A stretch of DNA of 52,955 nt, taken from NCBI RefSeq assembly GCF_002744755.1, contig NZ_KZ319302.1, positions 1 to 52,955 on the forward strand, given 5' to 3'. A program made the position numbers and the translations under genes. The notes below the pieces were generated by a model. That model was given only the letters and a program-made list of their open reading frames with translations. It ran no database searches and was not told the origin of the DNA. The first letter of the stretch is position 1. Every line of letters begins with the position of its first letter. Positions 51,397 through 52,955 of the stretch are shown here, one piece after another. The DNA comes from Leeuwenhoekiella nanhaiensis (lineage in GTDB: Bacteria > Bacteroidota > Bacteroidia > Flavobacteriales > Flavobacteriaceae).

Positions 51397-52038
51397 ATGA
51401 GTACTTGGAATTTACAAAACGTTGAAAAGGATTTAAAAAAAGCTTTTAGCGCTAATTCAGAAACTCAACTTTCAGAAATATTGAAAAACAACTCATTTTT
51501 ATTCTATGAGTTATATTCAAGAAAATATGGAATTTCACCAAACTTTGCTGAAATTTCTTTTGGAGGAAAGTTCCGATGTGACTTTGCTTGGTTAAATGAT
51601 AATTCAGGTGGTCCTGAATGGGTATTAGTTGAAGTTGAGAAACCTGAAATGAAATTGTTTACGAAAAATAATGAACCAACTTCTGAATTAAATCACTCAA
51701 TCGAACAAGTCAAATCTTGGGATAGATATTTTAAGGAAAACCCACTTGAAAAGAAAAGAATTTTTGGTGCTGTATCGAAATTTAGATTTATACTGGTTGC
51801 AGGAAAAAAAGAAGATTGGCAAACTGAAAGTGCAATAAAGTGGAGAGCCTATCACAATGATACAAGCTCAGTCGAAATTAGAAGTTCTGATGTTTTTTTA
51901 AGACCGTTGAAAGTTGCAAAAGAAAAGTTTGGAGAATTATGGAGTTTTGAGGAAAATCCAAAATCATTAAAGCACTCGGATTTAGAGAAGTATTGGACTG
52001 AATATGGATATATGGATTTGTGGAGAAAAGTACTCTGA
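51397..52038 (+). CDS. Shedu (DUF4263)-like nuclease domain protein
   Basis: 213 residues. Residues 46-112 fit the DUF4263/SduA nuclease core: FAEISFGGKFRCDFAW (Asp62), WVLVEVEKPEMKLFT (Glu79-x-Glu81-Lys82) and ELNHSIEQVKSWDRY with a conserved Gln104. In the PD-(D/E)xK fold the expected ExK is here ExEK. Shedu proteins are single-gene or two-gene anti-phage defence nucleases. The short N-terminal region (1-40) is helical and unassigned. It follows the 112-residue gene by two bases and is bounded by attC-like palindromes. Composition is AT-rich (one sampled line 35% GC against 43% in gpmI). Family call from motif pattern only. Confidence 0.7.
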   Translation: MSTWNLQNVEKDLKKAFSANSETQLSEILKNNSFLFYELYSRKYGISPNFAEISFGGKFRCDFAWLNDNSGGPEWVLVEVEKPEMKLFTKNNEPTSELNHSIEQVKSWDRYFKENPLEKKRIFGAVSKFRFILVAGKKEDWQTESAIKWRAYHNDTSSVEIRSSDVFLRPLKVAKEKFGELWSFEENPKSLKHSDLEKYWTEYGYMDLWRKVL

Positions 52039-52050
52039 TAAAATAACGAA

Positions 52051-52178
52051 ATGCCAACATTGGCTATAAACAATTGGGGCGAAAGTGATTAAACAAAAGT
52101 AAAAAACAAAGGGCGGTGCCAAACCGAACAGTTAGGGCTAAAAACCCCCAACTGTTCATAGCCAAAACCGTTGTGTTT
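52051..52178 (+). repeat. attC-like recombination site
   Basis: Left core ATGCCAAC (52051-52058), then arms 52060-52079 and 52146-52165 that pair at 18 of 20 positions, a 66-base terminal loop, and right core GTTGTGTTT (52170-52178). Inner AAC and GTT also pair. Total about 120 bases, within the size range of integron attC sites. The left core is the exact reverse complement of the core that starts the preceding cassette (51006), as expected for a cassette-borne attC. The 18/20 imperfect pairing with unpaired bases is typical of attC, not of transposon ends. Confidence 0.65.
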
Positions 52179-52205
52179 AATTTAAGCCAACAGAGATAGA
52201 AATAA

Positions 52206-52922
52206 ATGATTCCAGAAACGATATATCACTATACAACTATCGAAACACTTGCTCTGATTCTAAAGAGCGGGAAAATTAGATTTAATAGTATAAATAGGTT
52301 AGATGATTTAACAGAGCCACTTTCAAAAGATTTTGGAAATATTGGAAGTCTGATACTTGTTAGCTGTTGGACGGATATAGGTGAAGAAAGTATTGCACAA
52401 TGGAATCTGTATTCAAAAAATGGTACAGGCTGTAGAATTGAATTACCGAGTGACTTGTTTACAAGAAATATGGGACAGAAAACGGATAAGTATTTTGCAA
52501 CAGATAAAGAATTAAGTTTATTGTACCCTGTAAATAATCTTTTTCGGATTGAGTACAAATCAAGTATTGAATTAAAAAACATTAGAAAAGAAGATAAATT
52601 TGACTTTTCCGAGATTGGTAAAACAAAAAACAATCAATGGGCATTTCAAAGTGAATGGCGATTTATCCTTTATCAATTATCAAAAGAAATGTTTGACAGT
52701 ATTAAAAATTCTCAAATTTCGGAATTAAAGGATTTTTCATATAAATATGATTACTATGATATGGAAATCAGATCAGAAATATTCCAAAAAATGAAAATCA
52801 CTTTAGGACCTGAAACAACAAATGCTGAAGAAATTATAGTAAATGCTCTAATTTCAAAATATAACAACAACGCAACGGTTAAAATTAGTAAACTTAAAGA
52901 CATAATTAAATTAAAAAACTAA
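52206..52922 (+). CDS. DUF2971 domain protein (second cassette)
   Basis: 238 residues, soluble. IYHYTTIETLALILKSGKIRFNSINRLDDLTEP and SLILVSCWTDIGEESIAQWNLYSKNGTGCRIEL are the two signature blocks of DUF2971, a domain of unknown function common in mobile and defence-related contexts, with weak resemblance to ADP-ribosyltransferase-like folds in its HYT opening (speculative). The remaining part ends with WRFILYQLS and a charged tail. It starts 28 bases after the attC-like right core and is complete; the cassette's own end would lie beyond the window. AT-rich like the previous unit. Confidence 0.75.
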   Translation: MIPETIYHYTTIETLALILKSGKIRFNSINRLDDLTEPLSKDFGNIGSLILVSCWTDIGEESIAQWNLYSKNGTGCRIELPSDLFTRNMGQKTDKYFATDKELSLLYPVNNLFRIEYKSSIELKNIRKEDKFDFSEIGKTKNNQWAFQSEWRFILYQLSKEMFDSIKNSQISELKDFSYKYDYYDMEIRSEIFQKMKITLGPETTNAEEIIVNALISKYNNNATVKISKLKDIIKLKN

Positions 52923-52955
52923 ACAAATAACTAGCGTTCGTGCGGTCGGTACGAC

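Noticed and set aside
52051-52178. Simple intrinsic terminator of the Shedu-like gene
   Set aside because: Arms are 66 bases apart with mismatches and there is no T run; complementarity of the core to the start of the unit is not explained by termination.

Overview
This window reads as chromosome of a member of the Bacteroidota, most likely a marine Flavobacteriaceae. The evidence is a ribosomal protein Thx gene, family signatures typical of that class (DUF6089, DUF6702, carboxypeptidase-regulatory-domain proteins, an lmo0937-type membrane peptide, a Nif3 protein with a central insert), ten Bacteroidota-type -7 elements (TAnnTTTG) close to start codons, and few obvious Shine-Dalgarno sequences. 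Most of the window is compact housekeeping and stress sequence. I see no rRNA, tRNA, insertion sequence, prophage or CRISPR array.

Layout. 1-6 kb: Thx, YaaA, a lone LolD/MacB-type ABC ATPase, a methyltransferase, a Uup-like ABC-F ATPase and a MazG-like pyrophosphohydrolase, separated by unusual seven-base-periodic intergenic repeats. 6-11 kb: an SRPBCC/GyrI-like protein coupled to the fluoride channel CrcB, a structured leader or small RNA candidate, an MFS transporter and a degenerate esterase-like protein. 11-19.5 kb: lipA-gapA, a TPR hybrid histidine kinase, LpxK, Nif3, a coiled-coil protein that has lost its zinc-ribbon cysteines, and MsrA with a DUF4174 partner. 19.8-25 kb: an old yellow enzyme, then a photoreactivation operon (flavin reductase, DUF2256, CRY-DASH, FeS-BCP photolyase) and two small envelope peptides. 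25-36 kb: an aldo/keto reductase, a candidate small RNA, an SDR, an ABC exporter, a DUF6089 protein, two pirins, efflux MFS proteins and lipoproteins. 36-39.3 kb: kynureninase, kynurenine 3-monooxygenase and an O-methyltransferase in one operon. 39.6-44.7 kb: TatA and an envelope cluster (M1 peptidase, DUF6702, two paralogous surface proteins). 44.8-51 kb: PepE, three GNAT acetyltransferases, an M15 and an M48 peptidase, REP-like palindromes, GpmI and a thioredoxin-like lipoprotein.

The last 2 kb (about 50,960 to the end) is different. It is clearly AT-richer and holds genes bounded by long imperfect palindromes that carry GTT/AAC core sites, with the core at the start of one unit complementary to the core at its end. 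That is the architecture of integron gene cassettes (attC sites). The complete unit carries a small conserved-looking protein plus a Shedu/DUF4263-like nuclease; the next carries a DUF2971 protein. My leading hypothesis is an integron-like cassette array in a flavobacterium carrying candidate anti-phage genes. No integrase is visible in the window.
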